64,000 bases of DNA from Perognathus longimembris pacificus (GCF_023159225.1 NC_063188.1:10623086-10687085); one strand, 5' to 3'; numbered from the stretch's first letter, positions 22,660 through 39,003 are shown. Made by a program: numbers and translations. Notes: generated by a model not told the origin, from the letters alone.

Positions 22660-25600
22660 GGTTGACTTTATTTTTATTTATTTCATAATTGACTTTTACT
22701 TTCAAAAAGGAAGAAGTCAACTAGCACATGGTATAGTACATCACTTTTAGTTACTCTAGCCAGGAAATAGCCATATGCAGGCCCCAATATTTAGCAATCC
22801 AAACTCCAGGTCCTATGCCAAGAAGGAAAGCCTTGTACACATATATTGTCTTGGCTCAATATTCTTAGTTTAAACACTGGCATTGCCACTTGCATCCTTG
22901 CCAGAGAATCACAAATACATCACGTCATCTCTAGAACTCACTTTTCTCATCCTTAAAATGACAATTACGACAATACCTTCCTTACAGGTTGGTGTAGTAA
23001 AAGGAAGCATTATAAAAAACAAACAAACAAACATGGCTTGTCTAACTGTTTACTATAGTACTCACTGAGTGTTAACACTACTTAAAATCCAAGGTTTTTT
23101 TTGGAACATGTAAAGCATAATAGAGGGTTTAAAATCTATCTAGCTTATCTGTACAGTACTCAAGTGGGCCCTGTCCTTCAGCTACTCCTTAGATTCTTAA
23201 CAGTTATATTTCCAAATCCTGGTCAGGTTTCTGAAAGGAAATATGTTTAAAAAAAAAAAACCCTTAATCCTGGGAGAACAGTATACTTCTGTTGCTTTAA
23301 AAACTAAAAATTCTTGATCGAAAATTAGTGGCAACTAGGAAATCAATCCAGTGTTCCTTATGCTACCCCATATGCTAAATAGGCATGTACATTAGATCAT
23401 TTTCATATTCTTCTAGTAGCCTTATTTCCAGAAGCATCTTAGATCTAGAAAAATTAGATGGTCTACTTTTGCCTTGAATCCTCCCATTATTTTCTTCGAG
23501 CTTTTTCATGTACTTTGTTAACTAAGCTGGGTTCATTTCGTGCCAGTGAGTCTTAAACAATTTTAGTCTACCATAAATGATTCTTTACAAAGCACCTCAT
23601 TTATGTTTGTTAGCTACTGACCAGTTCATCAATTGTTCCTCCAGAAATCTTGCAATATTGTTGAATAAAACTAAATTGAACTTGTATAGAACCTGATGCT
23701 TTTGTTGGATTCAGATGTTCTGGAACACAATCTATGTCAAACTTATTGAAGAACAAGTTTATTGTATCTGCAAAGTGGAGGACAAATTGGAGAGTACAAA
23801 ATTTTGGAAATGTGCATAACAACCTCCCCCCATGTAATATTCTTTCACAGAGGTACTGACTATAACCATGTCTTGCTTAGCCTATTTAGTAGTGGTGTTG
23901 CTACTCTTTTCCTCTTTCTTTGTGACTTCCTAGGTGCAGATCAGGGGTGTATAAATAGCAGTGTGATGATAATTAGCATCTTGGAAAACAAACTGACATA
24001 TGGCCTGGATGGATGAAGATTCTATTTTGTTCAAAAGGACTTCTAGTTCAGGAGGAAAATCAGCAATCAATTGTGGCATTTAACGAATCCAACTGAAAAG
24101 AATGTTTTTCTCCTATAAAATGTAAATCTCCACACATGGAAGCTTATAAGCTCATTTCCTTATGGTGTCTTCTTGTGATAAAGTGAGGAATTTCCACCCA
24201 AGCAATCTGTTATATCTTTTTACGTTTTCTTAATTGAATGACCAAGCAGGTAAACAAAAACCTTGAATTCTCAGTGTTGCAGTTGCCGTGGCTAATTAAA
24301 TGATGAAGAGCTGAACTCATAGATAGAATTAATACCATCAGAATGTTTTATGGTTTTAGTGTTCATAAATTATGATTGGACAATGAAATTTTATGCAGAT
24401 TATAAGATATTTGTTCTTAAAGAGAGAATTAATCAATGTTTTCTCAATTGATTTTAAATGTAAATCAGAGGTGGCCTCAGTAAATTTTATGGCTTATGTA
24501 TTTACAGAGTGATCTCTCCAAGAGGACACAATAAACAAGCATCTATCCCAGTGCAAAGCAATCCTAGAGGGTCCTGTGGCTTTTCATTCTGAATACAAAT
24601 CAGGAGAGTGAATCAATTGCACAGAAATTGATTCTGGAGACCTCTGTTTCTGAAGTAGAAACTCCCTCAAATGATCTGACTAGGAGAGATTCTTTGCAGC
24701 TAATAAACATGTTATGTTGCAAAGTACAATTGTCTTTCCCTAGAATTCCAGTGTGACATTGACAAAATCTCCTTCAATTGCATTTTTCTTCCTGCTAGGA
24801 GTTAAGTAGCAGGAGCCTATTCTAATGGCTTTTCTCTAATCTCCTCATTTGTATTTCTATCGAGTTGTTTCTCTGAGTTTTTGGAAATAATCAGACTACC
24901 AAAAGTGCTACTTGCTACTTCATCTCTTAAACACTCCCCCTGCTGCCTTACTCAGTGAATGGTGGCCTCACAGGGTTGCTTGACCCAGCTGCACTTGAAC
25001 CTGCCCTTTTTCCCTGCCTTTTAGCTCATCAGCAGTTCTTGACCTGGTAACTGGCCATTCAGAGTTTTTGATGAGCCTGTAGTGAAGATACAGCACAAAG
25101 TTGCAAGTGGCACTGATTATGTTTCTATTCAGGATGGAACAGTGTTTGAAATCTCTCATTTACAGAGTTTCAGAAAGACAGCCAAATCCTTCCTGTTCAA
25201 AAGGTATAGAGACTGTGCTTGATTAGGCTGTCTGAATTCTCCCGTTTTTACTCATCACAGTCACATCTGTTTGGGTTTCTATCTCCCTCCCAGAGATGTC
25301 TCTGGAGAGCAGGTCCCTTCAGCTTCTTGCAGCTCATCTAAGGCCTGCCAAAAGAGATTGACAGAGAACAATCAGCATTCTTTCTATGCTCTGATAACTC
25401 ACTCACATAAGTGAAAAAAAAATACTAAACCCCAGTTCTCAAGTGAACTCAATGGGTAAGAGCCAAAGCAACTTTGTATTTTTCTTTGGAATTGAAGTGA
25501 GATTTTGTTTTGGTAGGGTGGGAAAGGAATAGAGAGATTAAAGGTATGAGAAGAGAAAGATAAGATAGGAGGATCGAGAATCTGTGCAAAATCATTATAG

Positions 25601-25820
25601 ACTCCTGGAGCCAAAGGACTTTAAGAGAACTCTCATCCAGCAGCTTTCAAACATGTTTTTTACTAGTGGAATCTTTTCTTAGTTTATTTTTGCTAGAAAT
25701 CATACAATGAGCCACAGCATAAGGAATAGATGAAAGCAGCAGTGCTATAGTTGAAACACTGGTGAGCGAAGTCATATCACATGCTCATGTGCTTTAGAAA
25801 GCTGAAGAATACAATTTGAA
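22660..25820. other. Unique intronic sequence with CNE-like character
   Basis: About 3 kb without recognised repeats. The part at about 24050-24830 is AT-rich with many ATTA/TAAT and ATTGATT-type motifs typical of developmental conserved non-coding sequence. No exon is recognised. Confidence 0.4.
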
Positions 25821-25827
25821 AGTGACT

Positions 25828-25950
25828 ACTATTATCAAAGCATTACTTTAAAGATGGGAATAGCTGAGACACTCAATAGGAAGAATGACAGACCCAAAAG
25901 CCACACAGTCGGTGGTAGAAATAGGATTAAAACATACCTCTCCTGCCAGC
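25828..25950 (-). mobile_element. MIR fragment, antisense
   Basis: AAAGATGGGAATAGCTGAGA, AAAAGCCACACAGTCGGTGG and AGAAATAGGATTAAAACATA follow the antisense MIR core in order. Confidence 0.65.
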
Positions 25951-27083
25951 CAGGAGTGGAATTGGCAAAGGGAGCTAAGAATGCATTCTTTCTGAACATG
26001 GTCAAGCAGAAACATTAGTGGACCATACAACAGGGGGATCAGGAGGTGTGGGGAGGACAAAGGAGAGGAGACCTATTCATCCTAACGAAGTTGGAAGTAC
26101 CAAGGTTGAATAGAGTGCACTGAAAGTCTGAATGTGGAGGTGAACCTGAAACTCCCCATCAGAATTGTTAGGAATAAAGGGGAATTTTGAAAGTAAATGT
26201 CAAAAAGATATTGTTATACCTTCTCACCATAAAATGCCATCCTATAAGTCTGAGATCACAACAGGGAAGAAAGGAAAAGTACCGTATCTTTCTGTAGGAT
26301 GCGCTGCAATCATTTTTCCTTATGGCTTCCTGACATGGATGGGACTTTGGCAAAGTTCCCTTTGAGGGTTTGAAATTCATATCCACCTTCTTCCCTGAGC
26401 TTCTAAACACCTGAGAAATAGATATGACACTTAGGAAAGCATAAAAGTATCTAGTTTACTAATGGTTAAGCTGTTTGGATAATATGATTTGGATGGATCC
26501 AAATTCAAAATGGTCTTATGTTACTTTATTCCATGGGTTGAATTTATTGTCTAGATATAGAGTGCTAAGACTTATTTTAGGAGAGGGGAGAGTGTATGTT
26601 GTCTATAAGAAGAAAGATCACAGCAAGTTACATACCGTTTCTTTAGACTCACCAATTACATATCAGCTATGTTCCTGTACATGGAGATGAAAGCATAAAG
26701 ATAAAGGGGATATAAAAAGCGGAAGTACTTTTTGGGAGCCAAGAAACAACATGGTTACCTTTATATTCTGTATTTTTCTAGGTTATAAAAGTTAATTGGG
26801 GACATCAAAGAGTATAAGCTACAGTTAGGAGTAAGAAGCTCTAACAACAGGGCAATTGTAGCTAGCAGCAACAATAATAATTCAGAAAGCATCAAGAAAG
26901 GATTGTGAAAGTTTTCACCATAAAGAAATAAATGTCTGATGATATAGATATATAGATATATAACCTGATTTAAATACTATACATGGTGTACATATATAGA
27001 ACCATCACATTGTACACTGTTAATATGTATGTTTAGGTTTTCATATATCAATGAGAATAAATTTTGTAAAAAATGATTGGAAA

Positions 27084-27280
27084 GGGGTGGGGATATAGTC
27101 TAGTAGGAGAGTACTTGCCTCATATACAAGAAGCCCTGGGTTCAATTCCTCAGCACCACATATATAGAAAAAGCCAGAAGTGGCACTGTGGCTCAAGTGG
27201 TCGAGTGCTAGCCTTGAGCAAAAAGAAACCAGGGACAGTGCTCAGGCCCTGAGTTCAAGCCCCAGGACTGGCCAAAAAAA
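27084..27280 (+). mobile_element. IDL-Geo dimeric SINE
   Basis: Sense dimer: GGGTGGGGATATAGTCTAGT through GCCCCAGGACTGGCC and a short A-tail. Imperfect TSD candidates (ATGATTGGAAAG / ATTATTGGGAAG) flank it. Confidence 0.92.
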
Positions 27281-27289
27281 ATTATTGGG

Positions 27290-28980
27290 AAGAGAGGGAA
27301 TTAAAGCAGAAAGGCATGTACAAATAAGCTGTGTAAGCATCATGTTGTCAGCTTTGACCCAGTGAGTTCGTGGCATAGTTTAAGCTCTCTATCTGAAAAA
27401 GCTCTGGGTGGGTGGTAAGGATTAACAACATGTTTCTGTCTGCAACTTTGTACTTTTAAATAGCCCCTTTCTTCAAGATCTATCTGTGAAGTCTTCCATA
27501 GGTCGATTTACTTCTATTATCCACCACAGGGTGGTATCTAATTACAGGTATCCAGTAAATGCCTTTGGGATAGTATTAGAATGAGCAAGTGGTGAGAACT
27601 CCCCTGAAATAGAAGTAAAGAAAAAAATGTGAGGAAGCCTTCCTGATGTCCTCAATACCATGCTGCCATCCTTTCCAAAGGGGATCCCTTTCTTCAGCTA
27701 CAAGATTATTATTCTTTAGCTTTTTTCATACATGTTCTGATCTCAGGTCTCAAAAGGGAAGGGAAAGAAGGCAAACAAGAAATCTTCAGGTGGGTGTTGA
27801 GCTCAGGTGAGAAAGGATCCCTTAACCATCTATAATAGGGACCACAGTATGAACAAGAGCTAGTCTAGACTGTCAAGGCATTAACAAGCCAGCTGGCATA
27901 CATTCAGGATGTAAGCCACCTCTTTTGGGAAGGCTCCAAAGCCCTTAAGGTGTAGGCAGGGCATTTCTGACTGGTTGCTATCATTCTGTAATTATCTTAG
28001 TCCTTCCAGCTTTCACCCAGCCTTGCCAATACCCAGTAGTGCCCCTTTCTGATGTGTTCAGTTGCCCCGTCAGATTGGGGAGGAGGGGAAGGGGTGTTGG
28101 CAGCAGGCTTAGGTGATTGTGCTCTGGTAGTCAAAGAGCTCTGAATGGGTGTCCATTTTGCTGAAGCTGGGCTTGGGCTCATCTGCCAGTACAAAACACT
28201 AGAATGTTGGATAAGCTATCATTTGGGTTTGCATCTACTTACAAAAAAATCTGGAAAGGAGGGAAAGGAGTCTAGTAGAAACGTGTAGCAGTGTGGTGGA
28301 AGGTCTATTATTTGGAAATTCCTATTTGGCTTCAGAAATCAAGTAAAATGGCTAAACAATTGTGTGTGCTTTAAGGTAGGGATGTGATGGACCGTTCTCT
28401 TTAGTGCATTAGGACCGGGAAGAACTTGTGAATAGGCAGAAGCAGCAAAGATTCCCCAATTGGAAGGTGGGAGGTTGAGTTTGAGAAGCAGAAAAATCCA
28501 AAGGACAAATTAGGAATCTGGCCCAGACCTTAAGTAAAGCCGCGGTCCAAGATCCATGTCGTCGGCACGAATCCCAAACAGAAATGGCCAGATGAGGACT
28601 CACAGGAGGAAAAAGGGGCTTTTGGATCCTATGTATGGGCATGAAAGGAAAAGTCAGCAAAAACCACTGGGTGGCAGCGTGGTGTGCGGGCGCAGCTCTG
28701 CAGTGCCTGCTGCTGTCGCTGTCTGGGGGGCTGAGCCTGTCTGGGAGTCCTGGCCTCCTCTTCTGGAAGGCTACAAGTGTCGCCAAGCAAAATAGCTCAG
28801 CGGGTGGGGGGGGGGATGGGCCGGAGGTGTCTGTGAACCCCGGCAGTGGTGTGGAAAAGTTCCTGGGGCTGTGGTACAGATACTACTAGGAAATACTAAA
28901 GGATCACCCCCACTTCTGCTCCACTCCGCCCTAAACCCTAGCATAGCCCCCCCCCCCCAGCCCTCCTTCAATCCGACTAC
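27290..28980. other. Repeat-free sequence upstream of the CpG island
   Basis: About 1.7 kb with no interspersed repeats, becoming GC-richer from about 28.5 kb. It holds short G- and C-runs (28805, 28946). It is likely promoter-proximal sequence for exon 1S. Confidence 0.5.
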
Positions 28981-29104
28981 CTCATCCTGGTTCCTCCTCC
29001 ATCACTGTTTCCTCTCCAAGCTCCTTCCAGGGAAAAATGAGAGACTATTTGGAGCGATCGGATAATGCCTAAACCTGTACAGGTGTTAGTGGGTGCGACC
29101 AGAA

Positions 29105-29140
29105 GGGGCGTGGGGGTGGGGGGTGGGGCGGGTGGGGGCG
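29105..29140 (+). promoter_or_regulatory. G-rich tract with G-quadruplex potential and GC/GT boxes
   Basis: A run with at least five blocks of three or more G separated by 1-2 bases lies at the 5' part of the CpG island, about 0.8 kb upstream of the 1S start codon. It satisfies the usual intramolecular G-quadruplex pattern and also offers several Sp/KLF-type GC and GT boxes (GGGGCGTGGGG, GGGGCGGG). Function is inferred from motif only. Confidence 0.6.
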
Positions 29141-29767
29141 GCCAGGAGCTGCGAACCAGTAACTGGGCTCCAGGAGGGAGGGGCCGCCGGCGAGGGAGGG
29201 GGCGCGGGGAGGCGGTTGCGCTCTTCGGGAGGGTGCCTGCCTGCGGCGACGGAATTCCAGTGCTGCGACGGTGCCGCGCCCAGAGCAGCAGCAACAGCCA
29301 GGATGCGAGGCCATTACCTGTTTGATCCGTGGCGGAAAGCTGGCCCGGGCCAACTTTTCCCGATTAGCAGGCCAAGAAGTTGCAAGGACTAGTGGCAGAC
29401 GCGGAGGGGCCAGGGTGAGGGAGCGCTCCCCCGCGCGCTGCCTCCCCCCTCCTCCCTCCTGTCGCCCGCGCTCCCGGCCTCTCTCCCGCCCGCCCGCGCG
29501 CTCTCCCTCCGCCCGCCCCTGGCCCCCTCCACGCGGGCACCCGGCAGGGAGGGGGGTGCGGCGAAACTCCGACCCGAGCCACTTGGACTTGCACAGTGTC
29601 CTCGGGGCTCCGGGGCCGAGCGCACGCACTCGCGCAGCTCTGCCTCTCTGCCTGCTGGTCTCGCCTGCCATCCCGGCCCGGAGCTGTGGCGTCCACTCGG
29701 ACCCTGGCAGCCAGCAGCCCGCACGGAAGCCGGACCCACCGCCCGAGGAGCTCGGACGGCATGCTGA

Positions 29768-32167
<2,400 letters not shown>

Positions 32168-32591
32168 TGACTGCTAAATAAATAGTATATGACATTGTTT
32201 TGGTGCCTTTGTGTTCTTCTTATTTATTTGTTAAGAAAGGAGCTCTCAACAAACCCATAAGCAAATAGAAAATATGGTCATTCCACATTATCCTGTTTAC
32301 ATGAGTTCATCTACAGGAAGCTAGACAGGAAGATATCTAAATTACTAAACTAAAGCAAATAATATTGACATCGTCTGAAGAATGAGCCAAGTGTCATCTC
32401 CATGGTAATCTAGATAGATTTATGACTGTCCTTTGGATTTCCTTACTTTTTCCCACAGAAAATGTATTCACCCACACACGGATCCTGAAATAGCATGTTA
32501 TCTCTACTCTTAAGAAGCAGTGTCATCCCAGGAGGCAGGAGTGCTTTCATACCATGAGAATCCTTCATTACAAGCTTTCATTCCTACTGTA

Positions 32592-32620
32592 CCCCCCCCC
32601 CCCCCCACACACACACGCAC
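32592..32620. repeat. C-homopolymer joined to (CA)n
   Basis: A run of about fifteen C's passes directly into ACACACAC with one CG. Simple repeat. Confidence 0.85.
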
Positions 32621-32681
32621 ACTGATATTTCTCTGAGACAGCTTGGGTGCGTAAATGGGTTTCTTTCAGTGATTCATTTTT

Positions 32682-32903
32682 GTTTTTTTGTTTTTTGTTT
32701 TTTTTTTTTTTGCCAGTCCTGGGCCTTGGACTCAGGGCCTGAGCACTGTCCCTGGCTTCTTTTTGCTCAAGGCTAGCACTCTGCCACTTGAGCCACAGCG
32801 CCGCTTCTGGCCGTTTTCTGTATATGTGGTGCTGGGGAATCGAACCTAGGGCCTCGTGTATCCAAGGCAGGCACTCTTGCCACTAGGCCATATCCCCAGC
32901 CCC
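32682..32903 (-). mobile_element. IDL-Geo dimeric SINE, perfect 16-bp TSD
   Basis: Antisense copy with a long T-rich tail containing G interruptions. Flanked by TCAGTGATTCATTTTT at 32666-32681 and 32904-32919. It lies 0.5 kb after exon 2. Confidence 0.95.
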
Positions 32904-33819
32904 TCAGTGATTCATTTTTAACCATAAGTAAAGATCAAATTGGAGATTACAGTGATGGATCTAAATAGGAAATTCATCAAAAACAGATAATGTTTACTTC
33001 TAAGTTATTGAAGAAAGACAATGGTCAGATATTACATAACCTCTGATTATGTATGCTTAACTTATTTGGAAAAATAAAACCAACCACAAATAGTATAGCC
33101 TCCTCGTCAATAATAATAATGAGAGTTGTTTTTTTTTTTGCAATTTCCAGATTTCTGCATACCTTGTAAATGTTTCATATGGCTAAAATCTTTGGCTCTC
33201 ACAATTCATTCCTTGGTTTCTGCTATGTATTAATTTCCCTGAGACTTTGATAATTCTCTTAACTCAATTTGTAAGCTTAAAAATCAAGCCAAGCACAGTA
33301 GGTTTGCAGGATAATGAGGACTCTGGAACCAGTTTAGGACTATATGGCTATAGACAGTAAAGCTGTCTGTTGGGACAAGGGTTCCGATATTAAATGAATG
33401 TTTCTTGGGCTGGCCAGGGTGTGACCTCAAAAGAAACCCATACTTCATTACCTTTAAAGAATATTATCTTCATTCTTAGGATAAACAGGCTGTATAGGAA
33501 ATGGTTTTTCACTGTTGTTCAAAATGTGGTGTTTTGTCACATTAAATTTTTATAAAACCTAGATTTTTTTTCCATGCATGCTCTTCTGTTTAAAACAATT
33601 ACTCAAGTGCAAATAGAGTACCTAAGTGTAAACAAATAACAGATATTAGTGCATGATGATCAATCATAGCACAGTCCCTCACATTACATGTACTAATTGA
33701 TGTTTTAGGGAAGGAAATGCCTGAAGAAAATATTAGTCATTATTATAGGGAAGTTCATGTTTAACTGAGTGATATCCACCTAGTCAAGCTTTCTCCATCT
33801 CCCCCCTCCCCCCTCCCCT

Positions 33820-34062
33820 GCCAGTTCTGGGGCTTGAACTCTGGATCTGGGCACTGTCCTTGAGCTTCTTTGTGCTAAAGGCTAGTGCTCTACCACTATA
33901 GCCACAGACCCACTCGCCACTTCTGGTTTTTTCTGATTAGTTTATTAGAGATAAGAATCTCATGGACTTTCTTTCCCAGGCTGGCTTTGAACCGTGATTC
34001 TCAGATCTCAGCCTCTTGAGTAGCTAGGATTACAGGCATGAGCCACCAGTGCTTGGCCTCAA
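33820..34062 (-). mobile_element. B1-Geo dimeric SINE, antisense
   Basis: Geo half (CCAGTTCTGGGGCTTGAACT to CGCCACTTCTGG), spacer TTAGTTTATTAGAGATAAG, B1-like half (CCCAGGCTGGCTTTGAACCG, GAGTAGCTAGGATTACAGGC, ATGAGCCACCAG). One of the best-preserved B1-Geo copies here. Confidence 0.88.
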
Positions 34063-34287
34063 CTATGTTTAATATATTGTTCAGGTCTAACCAGAAGAAC
34101 TATTCTGGATCCAGTATTCATATGTGTTTCCTGAAAAGGCAGAAAAAAGTGGATGATTCATTATGCTGTTAGTAATAGCAGTGATATACAAAACTCAATG
34201 AAATCACACTGTGTGGAAACATTTTAGGAGATACATGTCACATACACACACACTTGCATGCAAATCAAGGTTCCATTCTTTACTAGT

Positions 34288-34290
<3 letters not shown>

Positions 34291-34322
<32 letters not shown>
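34291..34322. repeat. (TG)n microsatellite at a SINE tail
   Basis: About sixteen TG units abut the 3' (tail) end of the antisense B1-Geo copy that follows. Confidence 0.95.
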
Positions 34323-34324
<2 letters not shown>

Positions 34325-34536
34325 CTGGGTCTGAGGCTTGAAATCAGTGCTTGGGCTCTGTCACTGAGCTTCTTTTGCTCAAGGCTAGTGCTCTACAACT
34401 TGTGTCCCACAGCTCCACTTCTGGCTTTTTGTTGGTTCATTGGAGATAATAAGTCTGACATACTTTCCTGCTTGGGCTGTGATCCTCAGTTATCAGCTTC
34501 CAGACTGCTAGGTATGAGCCACCAGTACCCAGCTCT
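34325..34536 (-). mobile_element. B1-Geo dimeric SINE, antisense
   Basis: Geo half (GGGTCTGAGGCTTGAAATCA to AGCTCCACTTCTGGC), spacer GTTCATTGGAGATAATAAG, shortened B1-like half ending GTATGAGCCACCAGTACCCA. Confidence 0.8.
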
Positions 34537-36060
34537 AAATCATCAAATAGGTTTTACTCTTCCAAGCCTACATATGCAGAGCTGCTTCTGCCTCTTGTTG
34601 CTTTGTGTCTCTGATATGAAGAGCTTTTCAGTGTACTACTGCTATTGTAAGACATCTAAAAGCTTGATAATGAGAATCTGTGATCAGGCAGGTTAAAACA
34701 AAGATAGCTAAGTCAAACACGGGTATTTCCATAATAAACTGCATACAAATGGAAAATAATAACTCAAATAGCAAGGTAGTAGGACTCAACTCAACTCAAA
34801 TCCTCATACAAATGTGGTCAGAAGTTTTGCTTTCCCTTTGAGGATATTGTGGCTGAAGCCAGCCATTCATTAATTTGATGTCTCAACAAAAGTTTATCCA
34901 TCAAAATTTACTCTTATTTTCCCCCTAGAGCCAAGCAATTTTCTTGACATAATTTTCATAGTTACTTAAGTGAGTAGAACCAGAATAAACTTTTTTTTCT
35001 CAATTATCAGTCATTTACATATTATCTCTTTAATATGTATCCCTGTTACGATGCTATTTTTGTCTTTAATTTTTCTTTGTATCATCTTTTCTCATTAATG
35101 TTGCATTATTTTATTCAATACTGTGAACAAGATTATTGATAACAAATCATGCCACATTTGCACAGACATATCCATCTGTAAAAACACGGCTTATATTTTG
35201 CATTTAAGCCTAGCTTATGTGTATTTATTACAATGGTAAATGTCAGTCCAATGAAATTTCATCATGAGCAAATCAACCATTATAAATTATGTATTTCTCT
35301 TGAAAATGATAAGACGGTAAACATTGCACAGCTCTAGTTTTATTTTATTTGCCTTGGGTGCAGTGAAAGGTATTTTAGGAGGATAGTTTGCTCTTTCTAT
35401 TCAAACCTACAGTAATATTATGAGTGTTGAATATGAAGTTTCTCTACTCTACGTTAAAATACTTTTCTTAATCTTTTTGAGAAATTGACCTTCAAGTGAT
35501 GAACATGCCTTCAGAATGATTCTCAGGAAACACTGAGTCTCAATAAATTCATGGTTCTGAGAAAATGGTCCCTTCAAAGTAGAAAATAATAACCTTACGT
35601 TGATACCAAAGCAAGACATTAGGGATCTTCCATTTATTAAAAACTTCATGAAAACATAGGCTGAAATCAAAGGGATTTTAGGTATTTAATGAATGCTTAG
35701 ATACACAAATGTAATTATATTTTTCTATGAACTAAGATTATTTTCATCCTAAGTAAAATATCTTAAATGCAGGAAGAGGCACTTAGATTTAGAGAAAGTA
35801 AGAAAGTTAGTGATTCTATTATTGCTGAGTTTGGGTAAAATGTCTTTGCATTTTTATCTGTGAAGAGTGCTCCTTTGGTACATTTGAAGCCAACCCACTT
35901 GTGATACATTTTGAATGTCCGAGGAAAGGACTGATCCAAGTACATATGATCTGCTACTTCACATTTTCTCTTTTCTTTAAGGTTTTATTCTGTTCTTGTA
36001 TATTTGAATCCAGGTTCATAGTAACTTAGAGTATGTGTGTATTTATTTCTTTATTCATTG

Positions 36061-36190
36061 TGCCAGTCTTGAGGCTTTAACTCAGGACCTAGGCACTGTT
36101 TCCATTGGCGTTTTTTTGCTCAAGGCTAGCACTCTACTACTTGAGCCACAGCTCCACTTTCAGTTTTGTATGGACTGTGGTGCTCTTTAC
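36061..36190 (-). mobile_element. Partial Geo/IDL-Geo SINE, antisense
   Basis: Geo half (GCCAGTCTTGAGGCTTTAAC to CAGCTCCACTTTCAG) followed only by a remnant resembling the start of the IDL half (GTATGGACTGTGGTGCT). The left monomer is otherwise absent. Confidence 0.7.
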
Positions 36191-38067
36191 TTTTCTCCTT
36201 CCAACAGTTGTCCAGTTTAGAAACTTTAAACATTTTATTGCTCATTAAAACTCAAATCAGAGTGGTTGGAGAACAAAGTGAAAAACAGATCTCAATTTGA
36301 CTATTCCTCCCTTTTCCTTCTATCCCTTTCACCATTTTTCTTTTCTCCCTCCCTTCTCCATTTTTCTACCTCTCTCCCGCCAGCTCCTTTTCAAACTCTG
36401 CAATTACAAGCTTCATTAAGATCACTAAAAAGGTTCAAAACAGTAAAAGTGAAGTTCTAGAAATAATTCTAAATATCATTTATCATTCTACATCATGTAT
36501 TACTATAACAACCAAGCAAGGTTTCAGGCCTTTCTTTGTTTTACACTTGTCAAATATCATGTACTGATATGGAGGTTTTTACTTGTTTTTTGTGGTCTCA
36601 GATTTTTTTCCTCCGTGGGCATTTTACATAATGGTGTTATGATGTATTATTTTCCCCAAATATATGAGCATTTTAATCACACATTTTGAAATCAGTACAC
36701 AAATATGTGTTGAACATGTGTTGTGAGCAAGGAATCATCATAGAAAGAAATTGGACGTATGCACGATATTCTCAGATAGTCAGCTTCTTGCTAGCACGTT
36801 GTATTTTTCAGATCCAGAGTTATAATCTATTCAATTACTTTCCTTTACCTCACAGAACAAAAAAGCACAGCTTTTAGTATGAGTACTGTATCAAGTGCCA
36901 TCAGTGACAAGTGGTAGGAACATTTATGTTTTGAACTGGCACTGTGATTTCCAGGGAAAGATCATTTGTGGGTTTACCGAGAGATATTTAGCACTTAGTT
37001 ATCCTTTTGCATTTATACTGCACAGGTGTTAGTGATCACAGATAAACTACTTATACCTATGCATTGATGACCTTATATTCTTCTTTATAAAAATAACCTC
37101 ATCCTTGATAAACTTACAAAACGAGGCAAAAATCATCAACATTGGTCTATGTCTCTTGAGGGAAAGGTGCACAGGCTATTTTCAAAAGATGTGTGTGGCA
37201 AGCACTACGTTTTTAAAATGTGCTGTTGTATTTTTATTCACACTGTGGGAGGGAGTAGACAGCTGGTAGTGGGAGGCCACCCACTGGTTGTCTCCAGTGA
37301 GTGGTGTGTGGTTGTGTGGCAAACCTGGGTGTAAGTTTCATGAAGTCAGCCCTTCCAATGGAGAAATGAAGGCCTCATTGGCCCCCATCAGCTGCCCACT
37401 TGCAACTATTTTGTAGGAAACAGAAATAATCAAATAGCACCTCTCTTAAATTCATGATTTTTGGTCCTGTAACCTTTGCTCTTGGAGACTAAATGCTAGG
37501 AGCCCTCTGAACTCTCACTTGGAAAATGTCATTTTTTTTAAGAAGTACTACTACAAACACACATATCTACAAAATGACATTTTCTTCAAGACCTGGATTC
37601 ACTTTGAGTGTTTGCATTGGAAACGACACTGATAATTTAAATGAGGGTATTGGACTAGTATCTCTTCTAAGAACCTAGGATTTCAGTACCCAGCCAATAG
37701 ATCTTATCTGTGCCTGTGAGAATTTTAGCACAGGTACAGGGAAGGACATTAAAACCTTCATTTGCAGAGTAGGACAATATGTAATATTTACAAACTAGTT
37801 CATTGTATAGGATTTTCCTAGAATTGATTCCTCATTTCCAGCACTATCAAAACTACAGCACTGGGATAAAAGTCTTCCATCTTTCCTTGTGTGGTTCAGA
37901 ATTTGCTATAACCATGAGTCAAGTATTCTGAAAAGTTGAATAAACCTCTATCTCTACGTGTCTGAATATTCATATGTGTGTATTTGTCAATAGTTAACAC
38001 ACGTGTTACTTTTGGAGAATCAATTAGCCCCCAAAACAATGGAGGGGTATGAAATTTAGAATGGTAA

Positions 38068-38229
<162 letters not shown>

Positions 38230-38654
38230 TGAAATAAAATGTGCTGTATATGTATCCTCAATGCAGATTTCAGCAATGAAATTGTTTTGGATAGAAATAT
38301 ATCAGTTGGAAGGGTAAATTAATTTCCTGTGAAAATGTTTTCTATTGCTAATTAATCATTTCAAGCTGTAAAATTTAAGATACTGGAAATGTTTTCATAC
38401 ATTGTCATTTGGGTCATTATGTAGCATAAAATAGTTTTTCTGTCTTATGTTTCTCTTTCAAGCTCTGGGAAACAAAACCATTTCATATATTTATTCATGT
38501 TTACTCTGGAGGAAATTAATGAGCTTTTCCCTTAGATCAACATTAGGACAAAGACTGGTTCTAGAAGTGCTTTTAGAGCTTTGTTTCTTACCAGCTCAAA
38601 TAACAGGATTGTTGTTTATCTCTACTTACTTTCTATTTTATTATTCTCTTAGCT

Positions 38655-38765
38655 ATACAAATTTATGGGGTTACTTCTGATAATTTGATACATATACCTA
38701 TTGTGTAATGGTCAAACTGGGATAGTACCCATTTCTACTTCTTTAAGTAATTTGTGATTTTTTTC
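38655..38765 (-). mobile_element. Old L1 3' UTR fragment, antisense
   Basis: AAATTTATGGGGTTACTTCT, TAATTTGATACATATACC and TGTGTAATGGTCAAACTGGG match the antisense L1MA/MB-type 3' UTR pattern. Confidence 0.6.
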
Positions 38766-38774
38766 TTTTTCTTC

Positions 38775-39003
38775 TTTGCTGGTAGTGAGGCTTTAATTCA
38801 AGGCCTCAAGCTCTCCCTTCGCTTTTTTACTCAACGCTGATGCTCTATCAATTTATCCAAGCCTCCAGTTTTGGCTTTTGCTGCTTGACTAGAGATAAGG
38901 CTCACAGACTTTCCTTCTTGGGTTGGGTTTGAACCATGATCCTCAGACCTAAGCCTCCTAAGCAACTAAGATTATAAGTGTGAGCCACTGATGCATTGGT
39001 CAG
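38775..39003 (-). mobile_element. B1-Geo dimeric SINE, antisense, diverged
   Basis: Geo-like half (GTAGTGAGGCTTTAATTCAA), spacer GACTAGAGATAAGGCTCAC, B1-like half (GGGTTGGGTTTGAACCATGA, AGTGTGAGCCACTGATGC). Confidence 0.75.

Noticed and set aside
34211..34696. 161-codon + strand open frame
   Set aside because: It spans a (TG)n microsatellite and an antisense B1-Geo SINE.
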